A stretch of DNA of 62,448 nt from positions 1-62,448 of IMG/VR virus record IMGVR_UViG_3300010885_063646. One strand, 5' to 3'. Under the pieces are notes generated by a model. It was not told the DNA's origin, searched no databases, and saw nothing but the letters and a program-made list of their open reading frames with translations. Made by a program: the position numbers and the translations under genes. Each line of letters opens with the position of its first letter. The stretch's first letter is position 1. Positions 1 through 8,223 of the stretch are shown here, one piece after another. This stretch comes from a virus.

Positions 1-1
1 C

Positions 2-1297
2 CTCAAGCAGCAGGCCCAGATAGCACTCATCAAGGCCGAAACTGCGTTGCCGTGGCTGGAGACCAACAAGCCGACGAGCACCAAGGCCATCGCCGAGGAG
101 TGTCGCAAGCACGGGATTCCCTGCCCTCCTATCAAGTCGAACAGTGACGACGGCGAGGAGCTTTTCGAGGAGTGGCAGGCGACCTTCGCGCCGCGGTTCC
201 CGTGGGTCCAAGCAGTCACCGCGTGGCGCCGCTTGAACAAGTTCGTGGGCTTCCTTGAAAAAATCGAGGAGCGGCTTCGCCCGGATGGAAGCATGGGGTT
301 TGAATTGCGCTACGTTGGAGCGCACACCGGGCGTTGGTCGGGTGGCGGCGGACTCAACATGCTCAACCTGCGGAAGATTCCGCTGCTGCTTGATTCGGAG
401 TGGAAACTGAATCTGGACGACGACCGCGACGTCATGGCGGCCCAACAGTACGAGGACGCGGGAGCGTGGCCCGAGTGGGTATCCCACGTCCTCGACGTCC
501 GCGGCGTTTTCATCCCCAAGCCGGGCATGAAGTTCGTGATTTCGGACCTCAGCCAGATTGAGCCCCGGGTACTCAACTGGCTCGTGGGCAACACCGATTT
601 CTTGGAGATGCTCAAGGGCGGTATGGCGCTCTACGAGGCCCATGCCCGCGCGACGATGGGTTGGACCGGCGGCGTCCTCAAGAAGGAGAGCAAGGACAAG
701 TACGCGATGGCCAAGGCTCGGGTGCTTGCCCTCGGATATGGAGCAGGCTGGGAGAAGTTCATCGGGATGGCGTTCACCTACGCCGGCGTCAAACTCGACG
801 AAGCGACCAGCCGGTCGCAAGTCACGCAGTTCCGGGAAGACAATCCGCTCATCGTCAAGGGCTGGAACAAACTCGACGACCAGTTCCGCGCCGCGGTCGG
901 GGGAGACTTCCACATCGAGTTGCCCAACGGGCGCAAGCTGAACTACCACGACGTGAAACGGTCCGTCCGCACCCGGCAGGACAAGAAGACCAAAGAAATC
1001 ACCAAGAGCTTCGAGTACACCGCCCAGACCGGCGACAAGCGGGCTTCCTTCTACGGAGGCAAGCTCATGGAGAACGCCACGCAGGCCGCCGCACGCGACG
1101 TTTTCTGCGAGGGCCTGCTCCGGCTTGAAGACGCAGGCATCCACAGCGTCTGGACGATTTATGACGAGACCGTGACGCAGGTCCCGCTTGACACCGACCC
1201 CGAGGACGTGCGAGGATTGATGGCTCAGACACCCGACTGGTTGTCGGGATGCCCGATTGACGCCACCGCTGAAAACGCTGACCGATACAAGAAGTGA
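2..1297 (+). CDS. Family A DNA polymerase, C-terminal part (cut by window edge)
   Basis: Replicative DNA polymerase of the Pol I type. The reading frame is open to the left edge, so the start and any 3'-5' exonuclease domain lie outside the window. The polymerase palm and fingers are visible: a template-binding stretch GAHTGRWSG, motif A DLSQIEPR (the family norm is DYSQIELR), a motif B helix ending in LGYGAGWEKF, and motif C IYDE in place of the usual VHDE. The carboxylates needed for two-metal catalysis are present in motifs A and C. It ends 83 bp before the primase-helicase gene, which appears to have its own promoter. Family assignment is firm. Completeness cannot be judged. Confidence 0.93.
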   Translation, partial: LKQQAQIALIKAETALPWLETNKPTSTKAIAEECRKHGIPCPPIKSNSDDGEELFEEWQATFAPRFPWVQAVTAWRRLNKFVGFLEKIEERLRPDGSMGFELRYVGAHTGRWSGGGGLNMLNLRKIPLLLDSEWKLNLDDDRDVMAAQQYEDAGAWPEWVSHVLDVRGVFIPKPGMKFVISDLSQIEPRVLNWLVGNTDFLEMLKGGMALYEAHARATMGWTGGVLKKESKDKYAMAKARVLALGYGAGWEKFIGMAFTYAGVKLDEATSRSQVTQFREDNPLIVKGWNKLDDQFRAAVGGDFHIELPNGRKLNYHDVKRSVRTRQDKKTKEITKSFEYTAQTGDKRASFYGGKLMENATQAAARDVFCEGLLRLEDAGIHSVWTIYDETVTQVPLDTDPEDVRGLMAQTPDWLSGCPIDATAENADRYKK

Positions 1298-1342
1298 GCA
1301 AGCCCAAACGCTGGAGCATGACGAATCCCCGAAGTCGCGTGC

Positions 1343-1371
1343 TTGACAGCAACCCCGGCCGCACATAGCCT
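1343..1371 (+). promoter_or_regulatory. Promoter candidate for primase-helicase
   Basis: TTGACA (1343-1348), a 17-bp spacer and TAGCCT (1366-1371) lie only 9 bp before the GTG start at 1381. The -35 is perfect and the -10 is weak. If used, the transcript would start almost at the start codon. There is no Shine-Dalgarno sequence. Confidence 0.45.
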
Positions 1372-1380
1372 CCCCGTCCC

Positions 1381-3609
1381 GTGCCCTACCTGACCCGCCT
1401 TAGCACTCTGTCGACATCGCCCGGGAATCCGTGGGAGTTTCAACCACTCCTGCCCATACCGGACAATGTCCGCGGGAAGTCGAACAAGAAGGAGCGCGAC
1501 CGCTGGATAAACGACCCCGGCACCGACCATAACGTGTACTCCCTCGTCGTGGGGGTCAACCCGGGGCAGCGTGTGTCCGCCCCGAGCAAACTCAGCGAGG
1601 GCAACCCCCCGCGTGAACTGCTCGGCTTCTGTGCGGACTACGATGCCCCGGTCAGCGAAGAGGCTCTGAAGGAGGGGTTGGCGAACCTCGGCCGGCACCA
1701 GCCGAACTATTTTGAGCGGACGCTGTCCGGCAATGCCCGGCTGCTCTGGTTGTTCGACAAACCGGTGAGTGTCCCCGGGTACCAGTTCACGAAGGAGTTT
1801 TTCGTCTTCGTGCAGGGGAAAATCCGGTTCGACCTCGTCGCACCGTGTCTGGACAAAGGCGCTTTCGAGGCCCCAGAGCGGTACTACACCAACGCGTGCG
1901 ATTGGTTTGTGGTACAGCCTACTCCAATGCCATCGGCGTTGGTAGTGGGCTGGCTCCAAGAGTTCAGCACCAAGTTCAAGTGGGCCGGCGCCGAGTTCAA
2001 CGAGGTCGGCATCCCGTTGCCGGACATCGCCGCCGAATTGGCTCAGAAGTTCCCTCGATTCTCTGAATGGACCGGGCCGTTCGAGGAAGGCGCTCAGGGG
2101 CCGACTTTCTGGGTGGACGGCTCAACTTCGCCCAAGTCCGCCATCGTGCGCGCCACGGGCATGCAGACGTTCGCAGACCACGCCGGCAAACCCTTCTTCC
2201 ACTGGGTCGACCTCTTGGGCACCCAGTTCTTGGACCGCACCAAGGCTGTCAACCTCGGAGCCGCGGTCGACAACATTTTTTTCGACGGTCGCAGCTACTT
2301 TCGCCAACTCCCGTCCGGCGTGTACCGCCCGTTCGACCGGTCCGACCTCAGCCAGCACCTCAAGGTCACCCGCAAACTCAGCCCCAAGCCCGACAAGGCC
2401 GGCACCAGCCAGATTGACAGCGCCCTCCAGTTCATCCAAGACCACGGAAACGTGGTTGGAGCCGCGCCGTTCGCTTTCCGGCCGCACGGACGGTTTTTCC
2501 TCAACGGCGAGCCGGTCCTGAATACCCACAGCCGGCGGGTGCTCACGCCCGCAGAAAAAGCGACCAAGTGGGGCGATGAAGGCGAGTTCCCATGGCTGTC
2601 GAAGTTCCTCACCGGCTTTTTCGACCCCACGGAGCAGCTTGAGTTCTTCCTTGCGTGGTTGGCCCGGTTCTACGCGACCAGCCACGCACTCGACCCGAGG
2701 TCCGGACACAACATCTTCATCGCCGGGGACCAGAACACCGGGAAAACCCTCCTCAGCCGGCGCATCATCGGCGGCCTGATGAACGGCTCTGTCGAGGCCA
2801 CCGATTTCTTGATGGGTGCCGACAAGTTCGGTAGCGAGCTGTTCGACTCCGCGGTCTGGACGATTGACGACGGCACCGCAGCAGCGGATAGGAGCGGCCA
2901 CAAACGCTTCAGCGACGCCGTGAAGCGGATGGCCGCCAACCCGACGCACCGGTACCACGCCAAGTTCCGGGTGCCCCTGATGGTGCAGTGGCAGGGACGG
3001 GTCATCGTGACGTGCAACCGGGACGAGGAGTCCATCCAGATGCTGCCGGACCTCAGCCTGACTCTGCTCGACAAAATCATGCTGTTTCGCGCTGCCGACA
3101 AGGCAGCCGTCCGGTTCCCCGAGCAGGCAGAGATGGACCGGATTCTGGAGCGGGAGCTGCCGTGGTTTGCACGGTTCCTGCTCGACTACGTCACCCCGGA
3201 ACACCTCGTCTCGCCCGACACCCGCTTTGGCGTGCGGTGCCACCACGATGAGTCGCTCGTCATCGTTGCCAACCAGTCGAGCCGGTCCGCGGTCCTGACC
3301 GAGGTCCTGATGGATTGGAAAGACGACTACTTCGAGGGCAACAAGGGTTGTCACAAGTGGGAAGGCACCGCGTACCAACTCCACAAGGCCATCCTGATGA
3401 ATCCGGCTTCGGCACAGGCCACTAAGTCGATGACCTCAGAGTCGCTTGCCAGAGGGCTGGTCACACTCAAGACTAAGGGCGACAAGACGATTGAGTGCCG
3501 GCAAGACGGGCCTGTCCGGGTGTTCACCATCCACCGGGAAAACAGCGAACAGCCCAAAGAAACTCCGGAGCCCGCCGTCAAGTCAGACAGCCGCTTTTCC
3601 AAGCCGTGA
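1381..3609 (+). CDS. Primase-helicase (AEP-like primase + SF3/D5-like helicase)
   Basis: Probable bifunctional replication protein of 742 residues. The N-terminal third has the pattern of an archaeo-eukaryotic-type primase, with the metal-binding ADYDAP motif near residue 87 and RLLWLFDKP further on. The C-terminal half is a phage/plasmid D5-like helicase: Walker A GDQNTGKT near residue 448, an acidic Walker B-like VWTIDD, and a sensor-like VIVTCNRDE. These would prime synthesis and unwind the template for the polymerase just upstream. The start is GTG at 1381, and the stop overlaps the next gene (GTGA). The primase part is less certain than the ATPase part. Confidence 0.85.
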   Translation: MPYLTRLSTLSTSPGNPWEFQPLLPIPDNVRGKSNKKERDRWINDPGTDHNVYSLVVGVNPGQRVSAPSKLSEGNPPRELLGFCADYDAPVSEEALKEGLANLGRHQPNYFERTLSGNARLLWLFDKPVSVPGYQFTKEFFVFVQGKIRFDLVAPCLDKGAFEAPERYYTNACDWFVVQPTPMPSALVVGWLQEFSTKFKWAGAEFNEVGIPLPDIAAELAQKFPRFSEWTGPFEEGAQGPTFWVDGSTSPKSAIVRATGMQTFADHAGKPFFHWVDLLGTQFLDRTKAVNLGAAVDNIFFDGRSYFRQLPSGVYRPFDRSDLSQHLKVTRKLSPKPDKAGTSQIDSALQFIQDHGNVVGAAPFAFRPHGRFFLNGEPVLNTHSRRVLTPAEKATKWGDEGEFPWLSKFLTGFFDPTEQLEFFLAWLARFYATSHALDPRSGHNIFIAGDQNTGKTLLSRRIIGGLMNGSVEATDFLMGADKFGSELFDSAVWTIDDGTAAADRSGHKRFSDAVKRMAANPTHRYHAKFRVPLMVQWQGRVIVTCNRDEESIQMLPDLSLTLLDKIMLFRAADKAAVRFPEQAEMDRILERELPWFARFLLDYVTPEHLVSPDTRFGVRCHHDESLVIVANQSSRSAVLTEVLMDWKDDYFEGNKGCHKWEGTAYQLHKAILMNPASAQATKSMTSESLARGLVTLKTKGDKTIECRQDGPVRVFTIHRENSEQPKETPEPAVKSDSRFSKP

Positions 3610-4289
3610 TTGAATACTACTCCAAGCAACAGTTCGAGGACCTCCATTTCAAGGAGCCGCTGAGTGCTGAAGAAGAACGTCGGCTACTCATCGCGTGGCA
3701 GGCGCAAGGCGACCTTGTCGCAAGGGAAAAGCTGGTCACGTCTTTCGCGCTCTACGTCAGCCGCCTCGCCCACAAGTTCGGTGGGTCGTTCGGCCGGCAC
3801 GACAACAACATCGGGGACTGCATCGGGGTCGCCAACACCGCCCTGCTTGCGGCCATCGACGGGTATGCGCTCGGACGTGCTGACGCACCGCGGTTGACGG
3901 GGCTCATCTACTTGCTGGTTCGCCGGGAGGTCATCAACTTTGTCAAGAAGCAAGAGGCGGGGCAACTGTGCTGGACCTCGGACGTGAGCAAAGCCATCAA
4001 CGAGCTTCCGGCTGAAGAACGCGCAAGCAAGGAAGGTTTGGAGACCCCGTTTGAGTACCCGGACGAAGATTTGTTGTCCCGGGGAGCCGAGGATGAACTC
4101 CTCAAGACACAGCTCACCGCACTCCTCAGCAAGCTGCCGGAAGACGAACAAACCGTCGTCCGCGCCAAGTTTTTTGAGGGTCTGAACTACAAGGACACCG
4201 GCCGCAAGTTCAACCCCGTCAAATCGACGTGGGAGGTGCGCAGGATTTGGAACCAAGCTGCCGCCACCCTGCGATGGGGGCTCACCTGA
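3606..4289 (+). CDS. Sigma-70-like RNA polymerase factor
   Basis: 227 residues with the layout of a small sigma factor. An N-terminal region-2-like helix (AREKLVTSFALYVSRLAH) would bind RNA polymerase and the -10 element. A C-terminal region-4-like helix-turn-helix begins LSKLPEDEQTVVRAKFFEG. GTG at 3606 overlaps the stop of the primase-helicase gene, which fixes the start. The next gene overlaps by TGATG, so translation is probably coupled. It could redirect host RNA polymerase to phage promoters. No phage RNA polymerase is seen in the window. Divergence from known sigma factors is high, so a sigma-derived regulator is also possible. Confidence 0.72.
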   Translation: MIEYYSKQQFEDLHFKEPLSAEEERRLLIAWQAQGDLVAREKLVTSFALYVSRLAHKFGGSFGRHDNNIGDCIGVANTALLAAIDGYALGRADAPRLTGLIYLLVRREVINFVKKQEAGQLCWTSDVSKAINELPAEERASKEGLETPFEYPDEDLLSRGAEDELLKTQLTALLSKLPEDEQTVVRAKFFEGLNYKDTGRKFNPVKSTWEVRRIWNQAAATLRWGLT

Positions 4290-4801
4290 TGGGACCCATT
4301 TTTGGCCTCGACCTCGGAACGAAAACAGGGTGGAGCGTGCGGCACACCAACGGCCAAATTGATGGTGGGACATGGCGGCTGGCGACCGAAAAACAGCTTC
4401 GTGAAGCTCGCAAAGTGGGCAAGGACCGTTCGGGTGACATCCGTGTGTTCGAGCTTGAGGAAACCCTTCGCGACAACGCCGCCTTCCATAAGGCGCAAGC
4501 TCTTGGCGGTACCGTGACGTGGGCTTTCGAGGACGTCCAGTTCCTCAGCAGCCAAGCGCAGAGCCAGCTCTGGGCGAGCTTCCGGACCGTGGTGTGGATT
4601 GTCGCCCACGAACACGGATTCCGGGTATTGCCCGTGCCTGTCGGGACCCTCAAAAAGTTTGCGACGGGTCACGGCAACGCGACCAAGGAAATGATGCTCG
4701 CAGCACTCCGCAAGACCGATGAGATTTTTCCTGTTGACGCGGACGACAATGAAGTGGACGCTCGGTGGCTGAGACGGTTTGCGGCCCAGAAAGGCCAGTG
4801 A
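4289..4801 (+). CDS. RuvC-like Holliday junction resolvase/nuclease
   Basis: 170-residue RNase H-fold nuclease of the RuvC type found in phage replication modules, where it resolves branched DNA before packaging. Expected acidic residues are visible: D8 in FGLDLGTKTGW, E81 in AFEDVQF, and the C-terminal pair in DDNEVDA (about D153 and D157). The ATG at 4289 overlaps the stop of the sigma-like gene as TGATG. An upstream in-frame start exists but would overlap the previous gene for no reason. Length fits the family. Confidence 0.85.
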   Translation: MGPIFGLDLGTKTGWSVRHTNGQIDGGTWRLATEKQLREARKVGKDRSGDIRVFELEETLRDNAAFHKAQALGGTVTWAFEDVQFLSSQAQSQLWASFRTVVWIVAHEHGFRVLPVPVGTLKKFATGHGNATKEMMLAALRKTDEIFPVDADDNEVDARWLRRFAAQKGQ

Positions 4802-4822
4802 CCCGGACTCGCTATCAAAAAT

Positions 4823-5146
4823 ATGAGACCATACCGCTTGAAACAAGGTGCCGCAACGGGAGAACCCGGCTTCGACGGAACTATCCGCAAGGGAGTCAAC
4901 TTCGAGGACTTCAAACAATCGACATTCGCGCAGCGTCGGAAGACGTGGATAAATGCCCCCATCGGAGCCAAGTCTTCCTTGGCGACAATCCGTCGGTCTG
5001 TCCGGTGTTCCGAGGCACACCTCCGCCAGCATCGCCCCGATGGCGGGCCTCGGGTCCTGTTCTCCGACATCGCGTCCATGGACCGGTCGGAGTTGCTTCA
5101 AGCCGGCAAGTTTTTGCAAGAGGAGGCCCGAAAACTCAAGGTATGA
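4823..5146 (+). CDS. Hypothetical protein, 107 aa
   Basis: Not recognised. It starts 21 bp after the RuvC-like gene, and its stop overlaps the ATG of the next gene (ATGA), the same coupling seen through this cluster. The product is rich in basic residues (about 20 Arg/Lys) with a C-terminal acidic/basic helix ending EEARKLKV. No signal peptide or membrane segment is seen. The overlap arrangement is the main reason for calling it a gene. Confidence 0.6.
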   Translation: MRPYRLKQGAATGEPGFDGTIRKGVNFEDFKQSTFAQRRKTWINAPIGAKSSLATIRRSVRCSEAHLRQHRPDGGPRVLFSDIASMDRSELLQAGKFLQEEARKLKV

Positions 5147-5697
5147 GCGACGTTCAACAAGTCCAACATACAGTCAGTCTCCGGGACGGGCTTGACCGGA
5201 CCACCATCCAAGTTGGGATTTGCCTCAACACCATCAAGACTCTGGAGGGTCTGCTGGTCCGTGAGGACTACTACGAGGACGCGGAGACCATCCCGGGACA
5301 AGAAGCGGAGCTTGAAGGCGGTTGCCCCTCTGCGGCAGCGGTGGCGTTCATCGCGACCTGCGACCGCTTGACGCGCCTCATGCAGGACGATACCCGTTTA
5401 ACCAAGATGCCCGAGCCGGGAGGAGCCCTCGCCGTGTACACGGAAGAGTCCAAGGCCCGTACACGCGCTGCAAAAGCAGCGGAAGACGCAAGCCAAGAGA
5501 CCAGACAGGCGGCGGTGGCCTCACGGACTCCGCACGCAAACCTTCGGCCGTCACTGCGGCGCACTCCAGACGGCTGGGCAGCTCTGTACGGAGACGCCAG
5601 CGACGTTGACACCTGTGTCATCGGCACGGGAGCCACTCCGATGGAAGCTCTCCTTGATTTCGACAGAGCCTGCAACATTCCGACCAAAAAACCATGA
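5143..5697 (+). CDS. Hypothetical protein, 184 aa
   Basis: Not recognised. ATG at 5143 overlaps the previous stop, and the stop overlaps the start of the phosphoesterase gene, so it is embedded in the replication operon. The middle (about residues 85-125) is Ala/Lys/Glu-rich and likely helical. The C-terminal part holds DGWAALYGDASDVDTCVIGTG and EALLDFDRA, which resembles small phage proteins that evaluate a query sequence-like beta-alpha unit, but no function can be assigned. The frame extends upstream of 5143, but that portion overlaps the 107-aa gene. Confidence 0.65.
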   Translation: MSDVQQVQHTVSLRDGLDRTTIQVGICLNTIKTLEGLLVREDYYEDAETIPGQEAELEGGCPSAAAVAFIATCDRLTRLMQDDTRLTKMPEPGGALAVYTEESKARTRAAKAAEDASQETRQAAVASRTPHANLRPSLRRTPDGWAALYGDASDVDTCVIGTGATPMEALLDFDRACNIPTKKP

Positions 5698-6848
5698 CGG
5701 CAGAAACCGCACAAATCATCCAAAACCACCTCAAAAATGGTCGCGGGATACAGGAGACCGCCGACATTTGCGGGGTCTCCCGCCACGCTGTTTTCCGGCT
5801 GTCCAAGAAGCTCGCTTTGCCTGCCAAGGCTCTGGCGCAGCCGGAGAAGGTCGACGTCCTGACGGCAGTCCGGCGTGCTCTCCTGACGCCGATGAGCCTG
5901 TCAAAGCTCATCGGCGTCATCGGGGCACCCCCCGCCGCGGTGGATGAAGCACTCAAACAGCTTTCTGCCGAAGGTGTGCTTGGTCAACACGGCGACCTGC
6001 TTTCCATCGAGAAGCCTGCCTTCGGCCGGATTCCACTCAACTTCTTGGACCGCGGCGGCTGGGTCACTGTCGGGCTCGTCGCTGACACCCACCTCGCCTG
6101 CAAGGAGGAGCGTCTGGCCGAGTTGCACGTCATGTACGACCTGTTTGCCAAGGAGGGCATCAAAGAGGTCTTCCACGCCGGCAACATCGTGGATGGGTAC
6201 GTCCCGCGCATCAACGGGGCATCGGTCATCGTCTCCGGGATTGACGACCAAGCACTGTACGTGGTCGACAACTACCCGCAGCGCGCCGGCATCACCACCT
6301 TTTTCATCACCGGCGACGACCACGAGGGTTGGTGGCAGAAAGAGGGTTTCAACTACGGCTGGTACCAGCAACAGGTCGCGGAACGTGAAGGCCGGAAGGA
6401 CTTGAAGTACATCGGCCACGTTGAAGGCGACGTCGCCATCAAGGTGCGCGAGGGTGCCCGGGACGTCATGCTGAAAATCCAGCACCCCGGCGGCGGGAGC
6501 TGCTACGCCCGCAGCTACACCGGCCAGAAACAGGTCGAGGCGTTTCAAGGCGGCGAGAAGCCGGACATCTTGGTGCAAGGGCATTACCACGTCGCCAACT
6601 ACATGCCCGAACGCAACGTGCATGTCATCGGGATGCCGGGCTTCCAGAACCAGACGGTGTTTGCCCGCAAAAAGCGTCTGCGCATGGAGGTCGGTGGCGC
6701 CATCCTCCGATTCAAGACGACCGAGCAGGGCGCCGTGTCCCGGTGCCAAGTCGAGTTCACGATGTTCTACGACCGGGGCTTCTACACGCCCTTCCTGCGC
6801 TCGGACAGTCGCCTCATTCAAGGCAAACTAGCCATCAACAAAGCGTGA
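5694..6848 (+). CDS. HTH-fused calcineurin-like metallophosphoesterase
   Basis: 384 residues. Residues 1-40 resemble a helix-turn-helix (IQETADICGVSRHAVFRLSK), followed by a second winged-helix-like stretch to about 105. The rest is a calcineurin-like phosphoesterase with metal-binding motifs in order: DTH (VADTHLACK), GN (HAGNIVDG), GDDHE (a variant of GNHD), and GHYH near the end (VQGHYHVANY). Such enzymes hydrolyse phosphodiesters, and in phages they are often nucleases or nucleotidases. The DNA-binding-like N-terminus suggests action on DNA. Its start overlaps the preceding gene (ATGA). A terminator candidate follows 114 bp downstream. Confidence 0.82.
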   Translation: MTAETAQIIQNHLKNGRGIQETADICGVSRHAVFRLSKKLALPAKALAQPEKVDVLTAVRRALLTPMSLSKLIGVIGAPPAAVDEALKQLSAEGVLGQHGDLLSIEKPAFGRIPLNFLDRGGWVTVGLVADTHLACKEERLAELHVMYDLFAKEGIKEVFHAGNIVDGYVPRINGASVIVSGIDDQALYVVDNYPQRAGITTFFITGDDHEGWWQKEGFNYGWYQQQVAEREGRKDLKYIGHVEGDVAIKVREGARDVMLKIQHPGGGSCYARSYTGQKQVEAFQGGEKPDILVQGHYHVANYMPERNVHVIGMPGFQNQTVFARKKRLRMEVGGAILRFKTTEQGAVSRCQVEFTMFYDRGFYTPFLRSDSRLIQGKLAINKA

Positions 6849-6962
6849 TTTTTAGCGGGACGGTGCCGTCTGCGAAGTCGGCTGTCTGATGGGGACATAG
6901 TGTATAGTAGCACCCCTGCCGCAAGGTGTCCCGGCGACAAGTTCAGGTAACCCATCCGTCTA

Positions 6963-6990
6963 GCCCACGTCACGGGCCTTTTTTTTTTTT
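6963..6990 (+). terminator. Rho-independent terminator candidate with T12 run
   Basis: A short stem GCCC/GGGC (6963-6966 with 6974-6977, 7-nt loop) is followed by CC and twelve T residues (6979-6990). The stem is short but the U-tract is excellent. It lies after the phosphoesterase gene, and its T-run ends 4 bp before the ATG of the HNH gene. The rest of the gap (6849-6962) has an imperfect inverted repeat GGGACA/TGTCCC but no gene. Confidence 0.5.
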
Positions 6991-6994
6991 GAAC

Positions 6995-7402
6995 ATGGCT
7001 CGATGCACCACACCGCGGTGTCGGAAGGCGGTTCTGCCGAGCGGCAAAAGCCCTTACTGCAACCGGTGCAAGGCGCGCCGGTTCAAGGAGGCCCACCCGT
7101 TGAAGTACGCCTTCAACAAGCTCCGGGGCCGGGCACGCGAGCGGGGTCACCAGTTCAGCTTGTCGCTGTCCCAATTCATGGACCTTGCCCACAAGTCAGG
7201 ATGGGCCACCGGCCGGGGCAAGACGGCGGACAGCCTCAGTTTTGACCGGATTGACGAGACGCAGGGCTACCACGTCGACAATTTGCAGGTCCTGACGCTG
7301 TCCGAGAACTCCGCTAAGTCCAATCGGTTTCGGTATGTCAAGCTGCCGCCGGCCTTGCGCGCGGAACTAGAAGCAGCTCGGGCGACGCAGGAACCTTTTT
7401 GA
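6995..7402 (+). CDS. HNH-type endonuclease-like protein
   Basis: 135 residues. The N-terminus has a CxnC..CxxC zinc-ribbon (RCTTPRC, YCNRCKARR). The C-terminal half has the hallmark of phage HNH/His-Me finger proteins: SFDRIDETQGYHVDNLQVL followed by a conserved ENSAKSN. It probably cuts or binds DNA; free-standing HNH genes of this kind are often homing-type mobile genes. It sits alone between a terminator and a separate promoter-like element, as expected of an inserted gene. The start at 6995 is the first ATG after the T-run. No Shine-Dalgarno is present. Confidence 0.78.
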   Translation: MARCTTPRCRKAVLPSGKSPYCNRCKARRFKEAHPLKYAFNKLRGRARERGHQFSLSLSQFMDLAHKSGWATGRGKTADSLSFDRIDETQGYHVDNLQVLTLSENSAKSNRFRYVKLPPALRAELEAARATQEPF

Positions 7403-7411
7403 CGATTTTTG

Positions 7412-7440
7412 TGTACACGTCGCCCGGAGACGTGCTCTAC
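7412..7440 (+). promoter_or_regulatory. Promoter candidate, leaderless type
   Basis: TGTACA (7412-7417), 17-bp spacer, CTCTAC (7435-7440), then 7 bp to the ATG at 7448. Neither box is strong alone. It is listed because the geometry matches several other gene starts in the window. Confidence 0.25.
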
Positions 7441-7447
7441 TCAGCAC

Positions 7448-7957
7448 ATGAAAACGGACGAGCAAAATTTGGTTGGAAAACATGCGTTTGAAGTGGCCGG
7501 ACTCGGTCTCGCACCATTCCGATTCGTGGGGTTGTCTGAGAACAGCATCGCTCACCCGGATGGCAGCACCCAAGCGGGTGGGACTTGCGACTACTGCTCG
7601 ACAGGAATCCGGCACGAATGCCACATCGTGTCCTCAGACGGAAAACGGTCCAAGGTCGGGTGCAACTGCATCGAAAAAGTCGGAGACAAAGGGCTTTTTC
7701 ATGCGTACAAGAACTCGCCAGAGCTGCGGGCGCATAAGCGAAAGCTGGCCCAAACCAAGGCCCTCGCGGTCCATGGGGAGCTTTTGGCTTTGCTGACCAC
7801 ACAGGAGACAACGCTGCGGGCTAAACCGCACCCCCGGGGTTTTCTTGACCGGGCCACAGGGCTCCCGTTGACCGCATGGGACGACGTGCAGTGGTGCCTC
7901 AGCAACAACGGGGACTCGGGAAAAGCCGCTTGGCTTCGGGTGCTCAAGAAAGCATGA
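7448..7957 (+). CDS. Zinc-ribbon protein, 169 aa
   Basis: A CxxC...GC..C arrangement (TCDYCSTGIRHECHIV, then VGCNCIEKV) suggests a bound zinc. The same arrangement occurs in the 399-residue protein at 49307, so the two appear to be paralogues. The rest is Lys/Arg-rich, helical and includes a hydrophobic Leu-rich segment (GELLALLTTQET). Related phage and plasmid proteins are known but have no clear function; a nucleic-acid-binding role is inferred only from the zinc ribbon and charge. The start at 7448 follows the promoter-like element by 7 bp. The stop overlaps the next ATG (ATGA). Confidence 0.7.
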   Translation: MKTDEQNLVGKHAFEVAGLGLAPFRFVGLSENSIAHPDGSTQAGGTCDYCSTGIRHECHIVSSDGKRSKVGCNCIEKVGDKGLFHAYKNSPELRAHKRKLAQTKALAVHGELLALLTTQETTLRAKPHPRGFLDRATGLPLTAWDDVQWCLSNNGDSGKAAWLRVLKKA

Positions 7958-8223
7958 GAAAACGTGGCGATAGCAGACCCGACGGCTTCCGCTTCTGGGG
8001 GTACAAGAAAAAGCTCCGTGCAGACGGCAGCGTCTACTTCAAGGAGCACTGGCGGTCGCCGGAATCCTACGCTCGGCTGGTCGAGCAGACCCGGCGACTC
8101 AGCCGGGAGTGGAAGGCGCGTTGGACAATATCCGCTGGACTTCCACGGATACCTCGGGGCGCGGAGCCTCGCCGGTCTTCAACGCGGTTTTCACCGCATC
8201 CCGAGTCTCGGGGTCCCGCTTGA
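7954..8223 (+). CDS. Small basic hypothetical protein, overlaps convergent gene
   Basis: 89 residues, ATGA-coupled to the previous gene. The first 55 residues (GFRFWGYKKKL, YFKEHWRSPESYARL) look like a conserved small phage protein. The last 30 are Arg/Pro/Ser-rich and lie opposite the 3' end of the minus-strand lipoprotein gene, overlapping it by 125 bp. Either the C-terminus is non-conserved read-through or a frame error hides an earlier stop near 8100. This is where the plus-strand replication block meets the minus-strand late block. Confidence 0.5.
   Translation: MRKRGDSRPDGFRFWGYKKKLRADGSVYFKEHWRSPESYARLVEQTRRLSREWKARWTISAGLPRIPRGAEPRRSSTRFSPHPESRGPA

Noticed and set aside
2122-3384. 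Long minus-strand frame of 420 residues opposite the primase-helicase
   Set aside because: It is antisense to a well-supported gene with clear ATPase motifs; high GC creates long shadow frames.
6849-6962. Possible riboswitch or promoter in the gap before the HNH gene
   Set aside because: There is a TATAGT at 6903 and an inverted repeat, but no matching -35 box and no recognisable riboswitch core.
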